A stretch of DNA of 5,089 nt from an uncultured Collinsella sp. GTDB taxonomy: Bacteria; Actinomycetota; Coriobacteriia; Coriobacteriales; Coriobacteriaceae. How positions within the stretch are numbered: position 1 is the stretch's first letter; each line of letters begins with the position of its first letter. Of this stretch, positions 5,062-5,089 are shown one piece after another. Location of the stretch: NCBI GenBank assembly GCA_902494625.1, contig CABUUB010000103.1:1-5089 (forward strand), read 5' to 3'. A program made the translations under genes and the position numbers. The notes beneath the pieces were generated by a model, which saw nothing but the letters and a program-made list of their open reading frames with translations, searched no databases and was not told the origin of the DNA.

Positions 5062-5089
5062 GGATGGACACACAAGCTGTGTCGCATCC
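5062..5089 (+). repeat. Bulged hairpin at the right edge
   Basis: GGATG GACACA pairs with TGTGTC G CATCC: 5062-5066 with 5085-5089 and 5067-5072 with 5078-5083, with a single bulged G at 5084 and a CAAGC loop. It follows the boxA-like site by 12 bases and may continue beyond the window. Confidence 0.65.

Larger units (their letters stand above)
4853..5089 (+). other. Non-coding region, probable rRNA operon leader (16S gene beyond the edge)
   Basis: No coding frame here looks real. TATATAAA (4867-4874) is a possible -10 without a good -35. Further right lie a short hairpin GGCAA/TTGCC (4982-4986 with 4996-5000), a strong GC hairpin (5001-5030), a boxA-like sequence (5036-5049) and a terminal hairpin (5062-5089). 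The style, with boxA followed by a stem, resembles the leader before 16S rRNA in Gram-positive bacteria. No 16S sequence itself is inside the window, so this is inference. Confidence 0.5.

Noticed and set aside
1..5089. CRISPR arrays, tRNA genes, prophage or defence genes
   Set aside because: No regularly spaced direct repeats, no tRNA cloverleaf and no such gene families were seen.

Overview
The window reads as GC-rich bacterial chromosome. Gene content, codon use and the style of the proteins suggest a gut actinobacterium of the Coriobacteriia, perhaps Collinsella-like. That assignment is inference from general resemblance; no diagnostic marker gene is complete here.

Layout. Positions 1 to about 490 hold the start of an IS110-family insertion sequence. 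Its transposase runs on the minus strand and leaves the window at the left edge. The untranslated stretch before the transposase start (340-433) can fold into one long nested hairpin, as expected if this end carries the element's guide (bridge/seek) RNA. A clear intrinsic terminator (532-570, minus) then closes pepT, a complete minus-strand gene for tripeptidase T (597-1844). A 120-base divergent control region follows, with a perfect 9-2-9 palindrome (1892-1911) between two plausible -10 elements. On the plus strand come a DtxR/MntR-family metal-responsive repressor (1965-2387) and, 10 bases later, a homocysteine S-methyltransferase-like gene (2398-3291). A strong terminator (3299-3327) ends this likely two-gene operon. 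A separate phosphoglucomutase/phosphomannomutase-family gene (GTG start, 3452-4852) follows. The last ~240 bases hold no gene but contain hairpins and a boxA-like sequence, resembling the leader of an rRNA operon whose 16S gene would start beyond the right edge.

How the parts may work together. PepT (cytosolic peptide breakdown, metal-dependent), the metal-sensing repressor and the zinc-type methyltransferase share one control region, so peptide/methionine metabolism may be tied to metal status; this is inference. The hexose-phosphate mutase is a separate housekeeping carbohydrate gene. No defence system, CRISPR array, phage gene or unknown multi-gene cassette is visible. The most unusual element is the IS110 left end with its structured RNA region.
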